Made by a program: the position numbers and the translations under genes
Part shown: positions 13,630 through 14,043 of the stretch, piece by piece
Layout: each line of letters starts with the position of its first letter
Numbering within the stretch: position 1 is the first letter of the stretch
Source: Desulfuromonadaceae bacterium
GTDB lineage: Bacteria > Desulfobacterota > Desulfuromonadia > Desulfuromonadales > SZUA-540
Length of the DNA: 14,043 nucleotides
Assembly: GCA_003250235.1 (NCBI GenBank)
Contig: QKGY01000057.1
Coordinates: 1 to 14,043, forward strand
Reading direction: 5' to 3'
Notes under the pieces: model-generated
The model's input: the letters and a program-made list of their open reading frames with translations, nothing else
Database searches by the model: none
Told to the model about the DNA's origin: nothing

Positions 13630-13797
13630 GACACACCTCCCCACCCCCCCAGAGGCCAAGAACCGGAAGTGAAATTCTGCTGCACGCTCTCACCGATTTA
13701 TTTTACCATAATATTCAAGATACTGCCCCACCAAGAGGCTCGATAAAAAGTCATGGCGTTTTTTATTTGCGCCAAGCGGGCCGCTGCCAGCACTCGT

Positions 13798-13812
13798 TCG
13801 GCGTCACGCCGA
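13798..13812. repeat. Perfect 15-base palindrome
   Basis: TCGGCGT-C-ACGCCGA is a perfect 7-base inverted repeat around one central base, in non-coding DNA. The one-base spacing is too tight for an RNA hairpin with all pairs, so a dimeric regulator site is more likely than a terminator. Confidence 0.4.
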
Positions 13813-13888
13813 CTTTCGTGGTTTATCACCAGATGAAAAGGATTGAGGCTAGACTTGTATTTGGAGCTAGGTAGCGTATAAATTCCAG

Positions 13889-13910
13889 ATCAATCTAAAC
13901 ATGGATTGAT
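13889..13910. repeat. Inverted repeat ATCAATC/GATTGAT
   Basis: Two perfect 7-base arms flank an 8-base loop. It overlaps the stop of the weak small ORF on the minus strand. No T-run follows, so its role (operator or RNA hairpin) is open. Confidence 0.4.
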
Positions 13911-13987
13911 TTCGCCACCCCGGCGAATTTTTCCAACAGTTGTTCGTACATGGAGTTGTTTTTGACCGAACCCGGCCTCTCATCCAC
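13895..13987 (-). CDS. Weak candidate 30-residue small protein
   Basis: From GTG 13987, with AAGGG 7 bases upstream, a frame runs to TAG 13895. The product contains MYEQLLEKFAGVAKSIHV, which looks like an amphipathic helix. An in-frame stop at 14026-14024 rules out a larger upstream part in this frame. It could also be the remnant of a decayed gene. The family is not recognised. Confidence 0.22.
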   Translation of the reverse strand: MDERPGSVKNNSMYEQLLEKFAGVAKSIHV

Positions 13988-14043
13988 AGCAGAACCCTTG
14001 AAAATAGAGCAGAAAAAACGTCGTTACCACATAGTTGCGGTAT

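Larger units (their letters stand above)
13630..14043. other. Mostly non-coding right end of the window
   Basis: The first about 100 bases are the leader of the small gene at 13441-13629, including a C-run complementary to its G-rich ribosome binding region. Beyond this I see short inverted repeats and one weak small ORF, described separately, but no recognisable gene, RNA or mobile element. Confidence 0.5.

Noticed and set aside
13741..13775. Terminator-like TGGCGTTTTTTATTTGCGCC
   Set aside because: The T-run is inside the loop of a 5-pair stem rather than after a stem, so it does not have terminator geometry.

Overview
The window looks like a chromosomal segment of a Gram-negative, anaerobic deltaproteobacterium of the Desulfuromonadales/Geobacter type. 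This rests on gene content and style rather than on any marker gene: many multi-domain hybrid sensor kinases, a PxxKW-type cysteine-rich small protein, a small protein resembling the GSU3473 family, a WrbA quinone reductase, an FNT-family anion channel, and -24/-12 (sigma-54) promoter-like sites. No rRNA, tRNA, CRISPR array, insertion sequence or phage gene was seen.

Layout, left to right. At 1-727 (-) lies the N-terminal part of a membrane sensor with an extracytoplasmic Cache domain, starting at a TTG behind a perfect Shine-Dalgarno and a good sigma-54-like promoter. Divergent from it is a two-gene overlapping operon (943-2780, +): a ChbG/HpnK-type carbohydrate deacetylase and a GT4-type glycosyltransferase, probably acting in sequence on an amino-sugar glycoconjugate or lipid. 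It meets a convergent CHASE-domain hybrid histidine kinase (2796-5039, -), which lies 52 bases downstream of wrbA (5092-5703, -). A small unknown protein with an internal duplication (5940-6305, -) has its own terminator and diverges from an operon of a PLP aminotransferase and an FNT transporter (6479-8473, +) whose stop and start codons abut. Next come a PxxKW cysteine-rich protein with clear promoter and terminator (8690-8980, +), a likely 39-residue single-pass membrane protein (9055-9174, -), and a BamE/SmpA-like lipoprotein (9392-9712, -).

The right third is signalling: a soluble hybrid kinase with three PAS domains (9911-12220, -) and, beyond a gap of about 440 bases, a stand-alone receiver protein (12665-13030, -). 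No HPt protein or DNA-binding output partner is visible, so phosphoryl flow probably leaves this locus.

The most unusual item is the gene-free stretch 13180-13360. Its + strand has the architecture of a small regulatory RNA: a sigma-54-like promoter, a 5' hairpin beginning a few bases after the predicted start, a CU-rich region and a strong intrinsic terminator. The same 10-mer with an anti-Shine-Dalgarno core (ACAACCTCCT) occurs once in the linker and once in the terminator loop. The opposite strand encodes a 17-residue basic/hydrophobic peptide with a near-perfect ribosome binding site exactly under the first copy, so a type I toxin-antitoxin-like reading (compare Ibs/Sib) is also possible. 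A small GSU3473-like protein gene (13441-13629, -) follows, and the last 414 bases hold only short inverted repeats and one weak small ORF.
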